Shown: positions 20,606 through 32,316, counted from the stretch's first letter. The stretch: 57,999 bases of DNA from Bisporella sp. PMI_857 (GCA_021307315.1 JAJSPD010000141.1:1-57999); one strand, 5' to 3'. Notes: generated from the sequence alone by a model not told the origin. Program-made: numbers and translations.

Positions 20606-23600
20606 GGGTCCCAATACATGTACCCCAGGGGGTAAGTTAATAATTCTGACTAAGCGCAACGCGTACCCCAACACAACCACACAATCACCCGTAAACACGA
20701 CTACGGGCCTGTAAAGCAACCAAAGATTCAGTGATTACTGTTCCTTAGCTGTAAAATCATGGATACCTCTTCTTCTACACCAGAACTCTTTTCTGGGAGC
20801 GCTTTACCAGCCCTAAAATCACCATCGCTATCGCCAGTACCCTCACCAGACCTTCAAATGCCACCACCACCAGAAGCTATATATAGCTCTCAAAATGAGT
20901 TATATCGATCAATTCAAGCCTGGGCAGCACAGCATAACTATGCTTTTCGTATTGGTCGATCAAAAGTAGTAGGCAGTAGTTCACGGAAAAAAGTACTGTA
21001 CGACTGCGATCGTAGTGGCAAACCTCCACCTGTTGACCATGCAAGTAATTATCCGCATACTCGCAAACGACAAACAAAAACCCGTAAAACGGGCTGCCAG
21101 TTCTCTATTAATGCTATAGAGTTGAATAATTCGCAATGGGAAGTCCGTACTCGACTAGGAGCTCAATATAATACTCACAATCACTCTCCGAGTCACGCCG
21201 CAAGCTCACATCCAGCACACCGTAAACTTACTCATGAAAATATCAACCAAGTACAACAGCTTCATTCTGCTGGTACGTATTTGTATAGTGTATTTATAGG
21301 CTAATCTAATAGTAACAGGAATCAAACCGCGTGATTCGATGGCTTTTCTTCGACAAAATACATCTATTACTTTCCAACCTTACGATATATACAATTTAAA
21401 TGCATCTTTCAAACGTGAGCGATTACATGGATTATCGGCCAATCATGCACTGATTCAACACCTTACGGATAAAGAAATACATTTTCAAGTACAAGTTACA
21501 GCTCAAAACCGGGCCGAATATTTATTTATCGCTTACCCGGAATCTATTCAGCTCGCACACCAAAATCAAGACGTAATCCTGATTGATACCACTTACAAAA
21601 CGAACAAATTTGACATGCCGCTTCTTCATATAGTTGGTAAGTAATTGTTTACGGGCCCTAAACGGCTTTAAAAGTTAGATTATATTACAATACTTTACTG
21701 TAAACTTAAGAACTAACTTTATTTAATATTTAGGTATTACAAGTGCTGGCAAAACGTTCTCAATTGGTTTTTGTTTTCTTCCCGGCGAATCTGCACTTGA
21801 TTATACTTGGGCGCTTCAACAATTCCAACAGCTTGAAATAAGCCCGGGAGTAATAGTTATGGATGGAGATGATGCTGTACAGAATGCTTCTGAAGCTGTA
21901 TTTACGGGTGTTCCAACTATGCTTTGTGTTTGGCATGTAAATCAACGCGTACTAGCTTACTGTAAAGGTATACTAGAAGATGATTGGCCAGCTTTTAATG
22001 CTTTGTGGCAAAGCATTATTTATGCTCCAACAATCGACCAATACGAAGAGCGTTGGTTACAGTTACGTACTAAATACTCTGCTGTAAAGTACCAAAAGTG
22101 CATTGATTATTTGCGTAAAGAGTGGCTGAGAGATGGCCAAAAAGAACGCTTAGTTACTGCTTGGACAAGCTCTTATATGCATTTTGGTATTCAAACTACA
22201 TCCCGGTAAGTAAACCTAGGCCCGTAATAGTAATTACAGGCTTAAACTGACCAAATACGACTCGTAGAGGTGAAGGTGCTCATGCATATATCAAGCGATA
22301 CCTTGGCGGGAAAAAAACTAAAGGAGACTTATACTCAACTTGGTTGAATATTGAGAATGCAATTCTTAATCAAATTACTTCAATCAGGACTCTTACAAGT
22401 AGTGAACGAGACACTATACCTCTAAATATTGACCGGAAGCTTTACCGGGGCGTATTTGGAGTTGTTACCTGGTATGCAATTCGGCTTGTTCAGCGTCATA
22501 TTGAGTCAACATCTCTTCCTTTAAAACCATGTACTGGAGCTTTCACACGTAGTATGGGATTGCCATGCGCTCATATTTGTGATTCTAAAAAGGCTACAAC
22601 GGGTCTTACTCCGTTAGACTTCGATCCACACTGGTATTGGGACCGCGAAAGCACTTTACAGCCACTTCTTGACCCTTTACGGGTTAGGCGGCCTAATAAT
22701 ATGGCCCGTATAGATAATAGAACTGGGCGTATTTTATCCGTAGGAGAAGTGCAATTGCCAAAACGGGCTCCAGTTTGTTCTGCTTGCCATAATCAAGGTC
22801 ATACTCGTCAAAGCCGCAACTGCCCACTTAAGCTTCAGGCTTCAATTGCTATACAAAGCCAGATACTTCAAGATATTGAAGCTTCACAGTCTCAAGCTGT
22901 GCTACGGAATACGGCTCCAGTTCCAGCGCCTCTACTAGTTACGGGCTCTCAAATATCCGTAGAAGCACCTAGTAGCTCAATACCGACTTTCCGGATTCCG
23001 GAAAATATACTAGGAAATATACACAGCTCGCAAGAAAACTCTTACAGGCAAGAAATCGGGCTAGTACTACCGGAAGCAGAACCGGAATCAGAACCAGAAC
23101 CAGAACCAGAACTAGAACCAGAACCAGAACTTGAGTCTATAGTTGTAGAATTACCAAAAGAACTAGCACCAGACCGCCCGGAAGTTTTAATACAAAGTTA
23201 TATGGCCGAAAAAGAAGCATGGCTAAAAGCCCACCCAAGTGTACGGCCTGCAAACTACCGTAAAGCCCGGAAATGGAAAACTTTACAGCCCAAAATCTTA
23301 CGGGAACAGCTATGGCTTATGCCAAGAGAGCGCCGGAATCTTCAGGGTAATATTATAGCTAGCAAAGCTAACTGGACACTTGAAGAGATTACGATATGGC
23401 TGGATAATGAAGAAAGGCTTGAAAACCAAACCGAAAAACAAGTAGAATCGGACTTTGAAGTAAACGGGAAAAAGCATGGCTTACGGGGTGTAAACGATGT
23501 ATGGAAAGCAATCACGGACGATGTTGCTAGAGATCAAGAAAGATATATTATGTAGATTAAAGGTTATTTTACAACTAAAAAACAGTAATCACTGAAGCTT

Positions 23601-23992
23601 TAGTTGCTTTACAGGCTTGTAGTCGTGTTTGCGGGCGATTTTACAGTAGTTGTAGTGAAGTACGCGTGACTTGCCCTAAAACACACTGCGACCAGCCTGT
23701 AAGCACAGCGCAACCAGCCTGAATAACTTTGTTTTTTGCCTGTATACCTATGCTACTGCATTTTTTTTAAAAAAAAAGTACTGTTAGTATTAAGGTTAAT
23801 TTGGAGTTTACAAGTATTTTTACGGGTCTTTACAAATATGTTAAACACTTTACAGGCCCGTAATTGCGTGTTTACAGGTTAGTCGCAGTGTGTTCTAAGG
23901 CTGGTCATGCTGTGTTTACAGGCTTCGTGGGGTACGCGTTGCGCTTAGTCAGAATTATTAACTTACCCCCTGGGGTACATGTATTGGGACCC
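20606..23992 (+). mobile_element. Mutator-like element (MULE), complete
   Basis: 3,387 bp with perfect 65-bp terminal inverted repeats (20606-20670 and 23928-23992), starting GGGTCCCAATACATGTACCC, and a perfect 9-bp target duplication. Subterminal TTTACAGG/CCTGTAAA motifs recur at both ends. Perfect repeats and an intact gene indicate recent insertion. Confidence 0.95.
20759..23555 (+). CDS. MULE transposase with SWIM and CCHC zinc motifs
   Basis: Four exons (20759-21272, 21319-21636, 21734-22205, 22268-23555) with introns of 46, 97 and 62 nt join in frame to give 863 residues. The N-terminal part after a Ser/Pro leader resembles a FAR1/WRKY-GCM1-type DNA-binding region (AWAAQHNYAFRIGRSK ... 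TRKTGCQFSINAIE). The MULE catalytic core shows DVILIDTTYKTNKF, VIVMDGDDAVQNA and CVWHVNQRV. A SWIM-type zinc motif follows (CTGAFTRSMGLPCAHIC), then a CCHC knuckle CSACHNQGHTRQSRNC. A Pro-Glu repeat (PESEPEPEPELEPEPELE) precedes a basic C-terminal region. The ATG at 20759 is the first of the frame, about 90 bp inside the left repeat. No stops or frameshifts are seen, so the enzyme may be active. Confidence 0.93.
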
Positions 23993-24001
23993 TAAGCACC
24001 A
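23993..24001. repeat. Target site duplication of the MULE (right)
   Basis: TAAGCACCA, identical to 20597-20605. Confidence 0.95.
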
Positions 24002-24689
24002 TGTATATCTCTATATTTTTGAACATTTTTAACAGCCACAAGAGCTGTTTAATCACTAGGCCTTTCTTCTGGAAGTACGAAGGCTTCGTGCGAGCCGCAG
24101 GCTAGCACTCTTGTACATAAGTCGGACTTGACTGGCTTGTTTTGTACTAACCAAAACTAGTTAGTCGCTTTGTCGAGAGGTACCAATTCATGTGGCGGTA
24201 TTGCAGAAATTTGCCTATTATAACAACCACAAGGCTGGCAATAACTTTTCAGTAGTTCTAAAGGCCTCACAGGCTCGGATAAAGATGGTTTTTAAATTAT
24301 GACAGCTGTAAAAGGCTGACATGGGTATTGTGGTGGAAGACCCCTGTTTTACAATAAAATAAGACCCCTCCATAAATTAGGCGTGACGACGATGATAGTT
24401 ATAAATTTCTAGGTAGCTAGTTTAGGGAGTATTTAGAAGCAGTCATAGTTTATGACTATTAGAAAGCTTAGTAAATTTCTCTGTTTATATAAAGTTAGAA
24501 TTGCTTGAAGTCAAAGTACCCTTCACTTTTCTCGGCACGGTGGGTTTCTCGCTACGCAGGGAAGGACGTTACCACTAGAAAATGCTTCTAGAATGCAATA
24601 TAATCTTGCTTACATAAGACTTCTTTACATGAGAAACCCCTATATATGGGAATCAGGATTTGGAACCAAGCGTTCCCATATAAACAGTT
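24002..24689. other. Intergenic, no gene seen
   Basis: AT-rich sequence between the MULE and the LINE relic. No coding frame or repeat is recognised; it might be decayed LINE body. Confidence 0.4.
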
Positions 24690-25600
24690 TCGACTGTATT
24701 CACCGATAATCAAGCAGCACTCCTGACACTCGAAAAACCGGGACGCTAATCTGGGCACTACATCGTTAATGATAGTCCATGCCCTTGATAAGGCTAGATC
24801 TCAGCACATACAAGTAGAGTTGCGTTGGATCCCGGCTCACAAGGGAATTAAAGGAAACCTACTCGCAGACAAGTTAGCAAAAGAAATGTCGAATCAGGAA
24901 CTATAGTTTGCGACTTACTCTCCTTACGCGGCTCCTAAGGGGCTGAGTCATCATTCGTAATGACTTACGCACTCCTCTTGCATATAAGAGGAGCTTGCTT
25001 CCTGTATGTAGAAAACTTCAGAGATCAATCAATCGTTCATTGCATTACTTTGTGAACTTCCTGAATGGATAAGAAACCACAGGCTGGATGCAGATCCGGA
25101 GCTAAAGACTCCCAGACCAAACTATCTTAAACACCTGGGTGCGGCAGCAGAGGCATTTCTGAATCGGCAACTAAAAGTCAGCGGGAGCAGCACGAGTGGG
25201 AACAAGGCACACCGGTCAAACGACCCTCGCGCTCACCGAGAGCTCAACAGGAAATATCGGGTTAAAGCAATTCCTCTTGAAGTGGAAAGCACCCGAAGTG
25301 ACAAGCCCCCAATGCGATTGTGAACAAGGCAACCAGACAACTCGACATGTCGCTCTAGCGTGTCCCATGTTTAAAGAACTCAGGATGGAGATATGGGGAG
25401 CGGGAAGGACGAGAGAGGGAGGATGGACCTGAGGGATATTTTGAATACGCCAAAGTTAGCCAAGGAAAGAGCAGGTTTCATGATCAGAAAGAGACACCTC
25501 AGGCAATTTAGAGCTGTACTGGAAGAGGCATCTTACAGGCGAAGCACTGAGTTATTTGGGCATCAGGGTACAAATAGGTGTCGGGAGAACCTGGTCATGG
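24690..25600 (+). pseudogene. Tad-like LINE relic: RNase H and C-terminal zinc region
   Basis: The first part encodes VFTDNQAALLTLEKPGR, then, after a stop and a frame change, QHIQVELRWIPAHKGIKGN and LADKLAKEMSN, the RNase H block of fungal non-LTR retrotransposons. From about 25200 another frame gives GLKQFLLKWKAPE and CDCEQGNQTTRHVALACPMF, the Cys/His cluster that ends Tad-type ORF2. It is followed, again shifted, by DLRDILNTPKLAKERAGF and LRQFRAVLEEA. Several stops and shifts make it inactive. Reverse transcriptase and endonuclease are absent from the window. Confidence 0.75.
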
Positions 25601-25782
25601 ATTCTTACCACTCTGGGCAACCTCCCTTGCTGTACATAAGTTAGACTAGAACACCGTCTGTATAACCGCGACAGAGCGGCTAGGTCGGACGTTAGATTGA
25701 ACTCAAGTCAAGTATCGTTGCGCTGGTGTTTGACAAACGCTGACATCAATAAAGGAGTAAGATTCGGCACCCTCGCGCCGGC

Positions 25783-25896
25783 CAGTGTAGCCAGTAGTGT
25801 GTACGCCGTAATTACTGCAGTAATTTCACACCTGATTACGCACTGCAGGATAACCTCCCCCGAAGAATACGTACTAAATAGCACTGCAGTAATATA
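25783..25896 (-). repeat. Diverged hAT terminus (solo end)
   Basis: Starts with the same 19-bp terminal repeat as the two hAT copies, shares the ATTACTGCAGTAAT palindrome, and follows the 3'-side terminus at 51267-51380 with about 80% identity by eye before ending at GCAGTAATATA. It is an isolated end or the remains of a non-autonomous element. Confidence 0.75.
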
Positions 25897-25991
25897 AATG
25901 TCCGTCCCTGGGTGGCGAGACGCCCTCCGTGACGAGACAAACCGTTGGTACTTTGACTTCAAGCGACTCACACTCCACGAACACTCCGATA

Positions 25992-26834
25992 CCGTATTAA
26001 TTGGGTTATAAGACCATGGTCTTATAGCTAATTTATCGTCTTTTGGTTAGCTGGAGTAATGGTCTTATAGGATGGGATGGTCTTATCTTAACTTTATTAC
26101 GTAATTCGATGCCCGAGCTCTTATTTTCACTTCTTAACTTTCAACCACTTATATCCTAAGTGATTTATATACTTATTTGCTTCTAAATCGCTGTATTCGA
26201 TCACAAATATGCCTTTAGTTGCTTTCTCGAGCTCGTCGCCGCTTCTACCAGGCCAGTCAACTCTTGAAATAGCTCTTAGTAAAAGTCTTGATATAGGAAA
26301 TGAAATTACATATATTGCTACAAAAAAAAGAACAAAAAGAGATATAAGTAAAGAAGAGCTTGATTCGGAACTCGAAAATGATTCAGAAGCAAATTCGAAT
26401 AGCGGTAGCGAAAAAATAGATACGAAAAAGAAGAAGAAAAGAATTAATTTTATATTCAACTGCTTAAGTTTCCAGAATTATATATTTGTAACGGCAGCAA
26501 TAGGAATAGGTTTTACCGCTGCGCCAACGGTCCAAAAGGCACTTGAATTGACCGAGAAGTCAATCTTCTATTCCGCTATATATAGGTCACGTAGCTACCG
26601 TGACAATATTATTCGTAGCGGCGACGCTATTCGCAGATAGAATATATATATAATTTTGGAAGGGTAAAATCTGAAGCTACGTTATTTTCGCTGGCAACCC
26701 CGCTTTTAGGCCATTATTAATATAAGACCATGGTCTTATATAAAAGTGGAGAACCAAGAGGTTGGCTGGGGGAATGGTCTTATAAATGGGGTGGTCTTAT
26801 ACTCGGGCATGGTCTTATAACCTAATTAATACGG
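25992..26834. mobile_element. Pogo/mariner-like non-autonomous element with TATAAGACCAT repeats
   Basis: 843 bp with terminal inverted repeats starting CCGTATTAATTGGGTTATAA (left) and the same with one change (right, reverse complement), flanked by TA on both sides (25990-25991 and 26835-26836). The motif TTATAAGACCAT or its complement occurs repeatedly near both ends, often as the palindrome ATAAGACCATGGTCTTAT. TA duplication and repeated motifs fit the Tc1/mariner-pogo superfamily. No catalytic domain is encoded. Confidence 0.65.
26209..26640 (+). CDS. Unrecognised 143-codon frame inside the TA-flanked element
   Basis: The frame lies in the middle of the element and encodes an acidic Ser/Glu stretch and a Lys-rich run (EKIDTKKKKKR) followed by hydrophobic residues. 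It has no recognised domain or DDE motif. It may be a remnant of a transposase N-terminus or chance; the opposite strand is also open over part of it. Confidence 0.25.
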   Translation: MPLVAFSSSSPLLPGQSTLEIALSKSLDIGNEITYIATKKRTKRDISKEELDSELENDSEANSNSGSEKIDTKKKKKRINFIFNCLSFQNYIFVTAAIGIGFTAAPTVQKALELTEKSIFYSAIYRSRSYRDNIIRSGDAIRR

Positions 26835-26913
26835 TATAAGGCAATCACTATCAGCCTATTGTACGCACTCCCATATGCCTCCATTCTAGCCCGTGATTCC
26901 TTGCGTCGTTACA
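26835..26913 (+). repeat. Fragment of the gypsy LTR (last 79 bp)
   Basis: Matches 11169-11247 with two mismatches and ends exactly at GTTACA. The upstream part of the LTR is missing; the TA-flanked element abuts its left side. Confidence 0.9.
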
Positions 26914-27542
26914 TGAGATATTAACCGAAAAATGATGGTATTCTAGTCATTTACCGTATTTTTTATATATTCTAACAGAATACAGAGCAGCATTAAGGGT
27001 ACTAGGTAGATGATTGTTCTTTTAGTAAATGTCTCTATCGCTAACTTTCGGCGTATTGTGCTAGAATATAGGCAATCTTCAAGACTATTACTTTCCATTT
27101 CGTGCCTTCTTCTACTTCCTTTTAATGTTTGACTTGGGCGGCTGCCTTGGAGGTTTGTGGAGAGATGGGTATTTGTAAGTCATCCAAGGGCCCTCGAAGG
27201 TTCTTGTAGCGGGTATTGAAGCTGCCGAGGTGTAAATGTGTGTATCAGGATCAAATCTGATGCTGTTAGTAAAGCCACTTTCCACAGTTTTCTAACAAGA
27301 TAAAAGAGCGAGTGATAGGAACATGGACGCTTTATAGCTAGATGGACAGCAGTTAAACTACGGAAGAAGTGGGGGTGCTAAGGACGAGGTGTGAAGAGGA
27401 GTGTTCAAATAGAGGAAGAAAGTCACGTGGCCTTCAGAGAGTATAGGGCAAATAAGTATCAATTGCTGAAGGTTGTAGAACCTAAACTACAGGAGATAAT
27501 CCCTCTACTTATAGAGATACGATACTCACATGTCATCACACT
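26914..27542. other. Intergenic, no gene recognised
   Basis: Low coding potential. A frame from 27391 continues through the tandem repeat at 27543 and is therefore unlikely to be a gene. Confidence 0.4.
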
Positions 27543-27592
27543 GTTGCCTACCGTTGCCTACCGTTGCCTACAGGTGCCTACCGGTGCCTACA
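27543..27592. repeat. Tandem repeat, five 10-bp units
   Basis: Five consecutive units of consensus TTGCCTACCG with changes in the last three. Confidence 0.8.
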
Positions 27593-27599
27593 ATAGACT

Positions 27600-27633
27600 A
27601 GGTATGATCCTTAGACCTAGCCTGTTCAACAAG
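27600..27633 (+). repeat. Second copy of the repeat at 11248-11284
   Basis: GGTATGATCCTTAGACCTA and CTGTTCAACA are shared; the middle 7 nt of the other copy are replaced by 2 nt. Confidence 0.6.
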
Positions 27634-27659
27634 GAGGCACAGGAGTTTTCGAACTGAGT

Positions 27660-28680
27660 AAGAAAATGGATGATTTATTCGACATAGGGTTTCCACTTAC
27701 TTAATCTCTTCTTCCTCAAAAGTTCTCACAAAGATCTGCTCTGGTAGTACGACCCTCCCTTCTAATTTCGGAGCAAAATAAGCGGGTTACGAAACACGGG
27801 GTAAGTACTGTTGGCCCTCACTCCATTTTAGGCATCGTTTTAGCCCAATCAGGCTTAGCTTCAAGGCAAATTTGTAGTCTGGTGCCGACAGACCATTTGT
27901 ATAGTAGACATCCATTCCTATCGACCCAACCATCCTCGAGACTCAGACGAGACTGATGCCAATTGTAGAGGGGCCTCGCCCAGATCACAGGAAGACATTC
28001 CACTCTTGGAGAACTACAGAACCATACGCCATAAACGCTTCCCTCCAACAATATCCACGGCCCGAACGCTCTCGCTGTTTCACATCAATGGGCAACTTCC
28101 CCACACTGCTGCATAGCGAGTCGGTCTCTCCAGCATCTCACCCAACACTATCCTCATCTCTCGTAGCATTTCTATAGGATATGTAGTCCGCTGGATATGT
28201 TTACATGTGGGTATAACTTCACATCGTTCTTCAAGCACCCGCCAGATATATCCAAGGTTTTATCAAAGAATCTCCACGTTCATCTCGGGAAACATTGAGT
28301 GACTCCCATCTCCACATCACTAGTCCAAGTAAGTAGCTATCCAAGCTATGCCTCCCAGAACATGCTAACAAGCCAAGTTAAACCCTTGTTACATCAAAAT
28401 GTGCTTCTTCGACCAGACTCTTTATCGGTGCGGTGATTATAAATGGAAAACGTTCCGCCAACATTGTGCCAAGGACGACGTGTGGAAGGTGCCATTTGAT
28501 GCGTCAATGTGGTTGTTTACATTGATTGAAATGAAAGTTGATCCAGTTCGGCTCTAATTCCGACATGCATTAGAGATTCTCAAGACACAGCCGCCAAAGC
28601 CTGCATTGCGTATGGGCTGACACTTATCTCCTTGCGCTTGCTTGCTAAAATCATTGGCTCCCTGTGCTAACGAGCCATAA
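27660..28680. other. Downstream region of the oxidoreductase, one unassigned minus-strand frame
   Basis: On the minus strand about 28060-27818 is open and encodes a Trp-rich stretch (ARPLYNWHQSRLSLEDGW, then CLEAKPDWAKTMPKME). It could be the 3' end of another gene, but no start, intron or family could be established. The remainder shows nothing. Confidence 0.3.
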
Positions 28681-30873
28681 CTACTGTAGAAATGGGTTAT
28701 AAACTCGACAGAGCTTACCATCCTCTTGCTGAACCCACTCTTCGCTTCCCACACATTGCGGGCACCACAGAAGACCCTCTAAATCGTACTTCTTCTTGAT
28801 GGCGTGCAGTCGCCCATAGTTTGGTCCAAAGAAGGACCATTGCCAACCAGGCTCAAGACTATTTGCCTTGACGCGAATCAATATGTCAGCACCGTATCCC
28901 CATTCCAGTCTCAAACAGAACGAGAGCATCGACATACCTCGTTCAAGTACGCCCCAGAGTCCGGATCCAGCCCTCTCAGAGCATTCAGCTTGTTGTAAGT
29001 CACGTCGTTGACAATCTGGGAAACTTGGTCTTTGGGTAGCGAGTGATCCCAAGACTGCGAGGTTATGAAGTGTACGACACCGTCGCGCCAGGCTGGGTTC
29101 AACGCATTGTCGACTGGGGTCTTGCTAAGAGTCATTGTACCAGATACAGAAAAGTTGGGAGATCCGTCCTAATTACGTTGGCATTTCGCGCACTCGTCAG
29201 CCAACCGCCTTGCCAGCTTGGCACTGGAATAGATGTCCAGACTCACCGATGGTGCCATCGCTTTTGGGCCGACTTGTTCCAGCGTTTCCGCCAGCAGTAG
29301 TGTTTTCTCCTTCACTGTTCGCCGTGTTATCAGCCTGGACGCAGTAATACTTGTTGTCACACCGCCCTTCCCTACTGGGTATAATGTGAGAAGCTCAGCG
29401 AACGACGTTATTGGCAGCGGTGCTAGTGTGTAGGTCACTATATCAATCGCGCTGGCGAGGAGCTTTTGAAGAGGCCGAGCGGCATTTTCGAACGTTCCAT
29501 TGGCTCCGCCCCAGAGAAGTAGTGAGCCGCCGAAGGTGATCATATTGCTAGACGGCGGGCCGGTGATGGTATAATAGCCATGGACGCCTTGGTCCTGCAA
29601 GCCTGGTAGAAGGTAATGCAGCTGTGCAATCAATTTCCACCAAACCTTCGAGGGGGCACTGTTCCTCGCTGCAATATTAATTGCCCAAACCTCCATTTTT
29701 GGCATCGGGTAGACCTTGACCGTAATGCTCACAATGACGCCAAAGGTACCGCCTCCTCCGCCACGGATGGCCCAGTAGATGTCTTCATTTTGGTAGGCGT
29801 TTGCCGTGAGGACTTCACCATCCGGTGTGACGATGACGGCCTCGAGAATGTTATCGGCACCCTGGCCGTACTTGCCGGTCATAAAGCCATGGCCTCCTCC
29901 GGTGGCCCATCCGACAACGCCAACGTCCTGTTTGCAACAATCAGTGGCTATGCTCAACACTAAGGAACCAACATAAATGAAGAATCTCGATTTCTCACCT
30001 GATTGGTTCCGCCAACGGCAATTAAGTTCTCCTTTATCATAGCATCGAAGAGCTCGCCGTCTCGCACACCTGCACCGAGAGTGGCAGCCATGTGGCCAGT
30101 TTCGGTATTCTTGGAGCCACGAGTATGCGGCTTAAATGCTTCATGAACGTGGATGCTTTTCATATTGTGTGTCCAAATTCTGGTAGGCTGGTCGTTAGAC
30201 ATTGTTCATCGTTCAGGAAATCCCTCCATCAGATACTTACGACAGGGCCCCATATCCCACGTTCCTATTCCGCCAGGGTTTGTTAGCAGGGTTATTAAGA
30301 CAGCTTTGGTCATGGCTTTCGTTGTTCTCTTACCTCCCCGCCCCATTGTGTCCCGTATTCTTTACAGTCAGGCGCAAATTCCATTTCCTTGCAAATTTCA
30401 GTGCAGCCTGCACATGGCCTGCATCGGTCGCGTTAATAACGTATGGAGGCAAGGAGCCAATGGAGCAGCCTCTCTCTCCGGCGTCCGGATCACTAGCAAT
30501 ACTCGTTCCGTTTGGGTAGATCGGATAGCAGCTATTATTTGCCCAGGGCGAGGTGACACTTATGGGGTCGGCCGAGTGGAAAGCGGAATTGGTCCAGTTC
30601 GCAATGACGACGTTGCAGGAAGTCTCGTCGTAGTTGGGCTCCGAAGGATAGCAAACGGATCCGGGGGCTGTAGAACGTATGAGCCTGCCAGATACAGTAT
30701 TGTTAAGTGCATCCCATTCGACGGTCGACGGCCAGCACAGATCGGAAGGCGCCTGGTCATATAAGTACACCCCCCCCGGCAGTCTACGATGAACTTACAC
30801 ATTTGCAGGCTTCTGCGGCGGCTTTGCTAGCTCCCAACAAGAAAACGGCAAGGTAAACTCCAGGGTAACGCAT
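28681..30873 (-). CDS. Secreted FAD-binding oxidoreductase (BBE type)
   Basis: Seven exons on the minus strand (30873-30799, 30752-30334, 30264-30241, 30179-29999, 29927-29247, 29168-28938, 28866-28681) join in frame through introns of 46-78 nt to give 598 residues, normal for the family. A signal peptide is evident (MRYPGVYLAVFLLGASKAAA). The FAD-binding PCMH domain contains YVINATDAGHVQAALKFA, VKNTGHN (His160, the expected covalent FAD site), GALSIWTHNMKSI, GGTNQDVGVVGWATGGGHG and IRGGGGGTFGVI. The C-terminal berberine-bridge-like part ends WCPQCVGSEEW. In bicovalent members a Cys follows the GGT motif; here it is Asn, so single covalent attachment is expected. Members oxidise sugars, alkaloids or other small alcohols outside the cell or in biosynthetic clusters; the substrate is not predictable. 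No partner genes are adjacent. Confidence 0.9.
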
Positions 30874-31356
30874 GTTGATAGTATGCAACGCGAGCTTATG
30901 CTTGGCCAACAGTAAAGGTGGCGGGACTCCCGACTTTATACTGAAAGGGTGTCATGATTTCGGACTCGAAGGTGATCTGCATCATGGGCTCTGCTTATTC
31001 ACTTTTTATAACACTGCTGCAGTCATATCTTTCTGGCCCGAACTCGCTGCCAGAGTTACTGAGTAGTCTGGCTCCGCTATATACGTCGTGCCCATGCTCG
31101 ACACGAATCAAACGCCATCCCGTTATTGTGGAGCAACCGCAGCAGCCTAGCAGAAATATAGTTGATCTACGTCCCGCTCCTGGCCAGGTCAGCAATGCAA
31201 TGTTGTTTCTTGTGCTTCGTAGCTGTCGCTCCGATGACTTTGGACTGATTGCCACGCATTGATGCAATACGCGTTAATGACTCCGATACCGTGTGTTCGT
31301 AAATCGGATAGAGTGTTGAGCCGAGCTAACCGACTTACTTGGGTTATTGGATTAAT
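30874..31356. other. Upstream region of the oxidoreductase, no gene seen
   Basis: Contains the 5' region of the minus-strand oxidoreductase. No convincing coding sequence was found. Confidence 0.4.
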
Positions 31357-31444
31357 GGAATCGATTAAAGTGTTCACGAATAGCGCGGCGCTAGAGACTT
31401 GGCAACAGGGAAGCCTTGTACTTAAGCGAGCCAATAGCTAAAAG
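31357..31444 (+). repeat. Inverted repeat, left arm
   Basis: About 86 bp, from GGAATCGATTAAAGTG to AGCCAATAGCTAAAA, repeated in reverse complement at 32317-32402 with one substitution and no long gaps. Confidence 0.88.
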
Positions 31445-31634
31445 AAGTGGCTGGGGGTGGCTAGGCGAGGCTGGGTCGGCATAATATATGGCCGATTGGC
31501 CGGCTATAAAGCACCCGGAATTCATGAATTCTAAAGCTTTTACTTTACGATTTTTTTGATCTATAAATGCCTTGACGCTTGTCAAATTAGTCACGTGCGA
31601 CAACTGCTTTTTAATATCACGTTACTTCTGAAGC

Positions 31635-31807
31635 TATCACGACACGCGCTGTAGATCTACAGATACAAAAAGCAACGGTAGTATTATACGAGAATCTATA
31701 GCTGAAAAAGAAAAAGGAGCTCGAAGAAAGCAGGCTATATATACACGAAAAGCTCGGAAAGCTCGCTTAATATAAGTCACGTGTGCTTAGGAGCACTCGA
31801 CGTAACA
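31635..31807 (-). repeat. Solo LTR with RIP-like decay
   Basis: The same LTR as 32006-32179 in opposite orientation. Nearly all differences on this strand are G to A or C to T, for example CAGAGGGCAA to CAAAAAGCAA. Flanks GAAGC (31630-31634) and AAAGC (31808-31812) are a 5-bp target duplication with one G-to-A change. Confidence 0.82.
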
Positions 31808-32000
31808 AAAGCTTAGTATAAGTGATTTTAAGCTCTATTGGCCTACAGTTGACAATATTTACGTTGTACGAGATTTATTGGACTAAAAGCCTAACTGACG
31901 TTGTTAAAGATCAAAATAGCTTTTCACGTGATATTAAAGCAAAGTTTCATACAAATAAAGCTTTGGATCAAGTGCGGACTCGCTTTTTTGAGCTAAGCGA

Positions 32001-32005
32001 GCTGG
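32001..32005. repeat. Target duplication of solo LTR (left)
   Basis: GCTGG, repeated exactly at 32180-32184. Confidence 0.85.
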
Positions 32006-32179
32006 TGTCACGTCGCGTGCTCCTAAGCACACGTGACCCATATTAGGCGAGCTCCCCGAGCGCCTCGTGTATATATAGCCTGCTCTTTTCGAGCTCCCTT
32101 TTCCTTCCTCAGCTATAGATTCTCGTATGATACCACCGTTGCCCTCTGTATCTGTAGATCCACAGCGCGTGTCGTGACA
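32006..32179 (+). repeat. Solo LTR, 174 bp, with perfect 5-bp target duplication
   Basis: Begins TGTCACG and ends CGTGACA, with a TATATATA box near 32070, and is flanked by GCTGG on both sides. It is a clean solo LTR, probably formed by recombination between the two LTRs of a full element. Confidence 0.9.
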
Positions 32180-32316
32180 GCTGGTTAGCCAGTTGAATGA
32201 AAATGAAAAAAATCGGCTATTTCAAGTATAAGAACAAGAAATGCTCCACTTTTCTACGGCTTTGGTTGGTTCATCATTAGACGAGTGGGTTTCTAGGGCA
32301 CGTGATCCTATTTTGT

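Noticed and set aside
27391..27657. 88-codon plus-strand frame
   Set aside because: It runs through the 10-bp tandem repeat and a dispersed repeat; composition does not look like a protein.
31259..31441. Plus-strand frame ending in ALETWQQGSLVLKRANS
   Set aside because: The same tail appears in inverted orientation at 32318-32402 because both lie in the inverted repeat; the remainder differs and there is no sign of a conserved protein.
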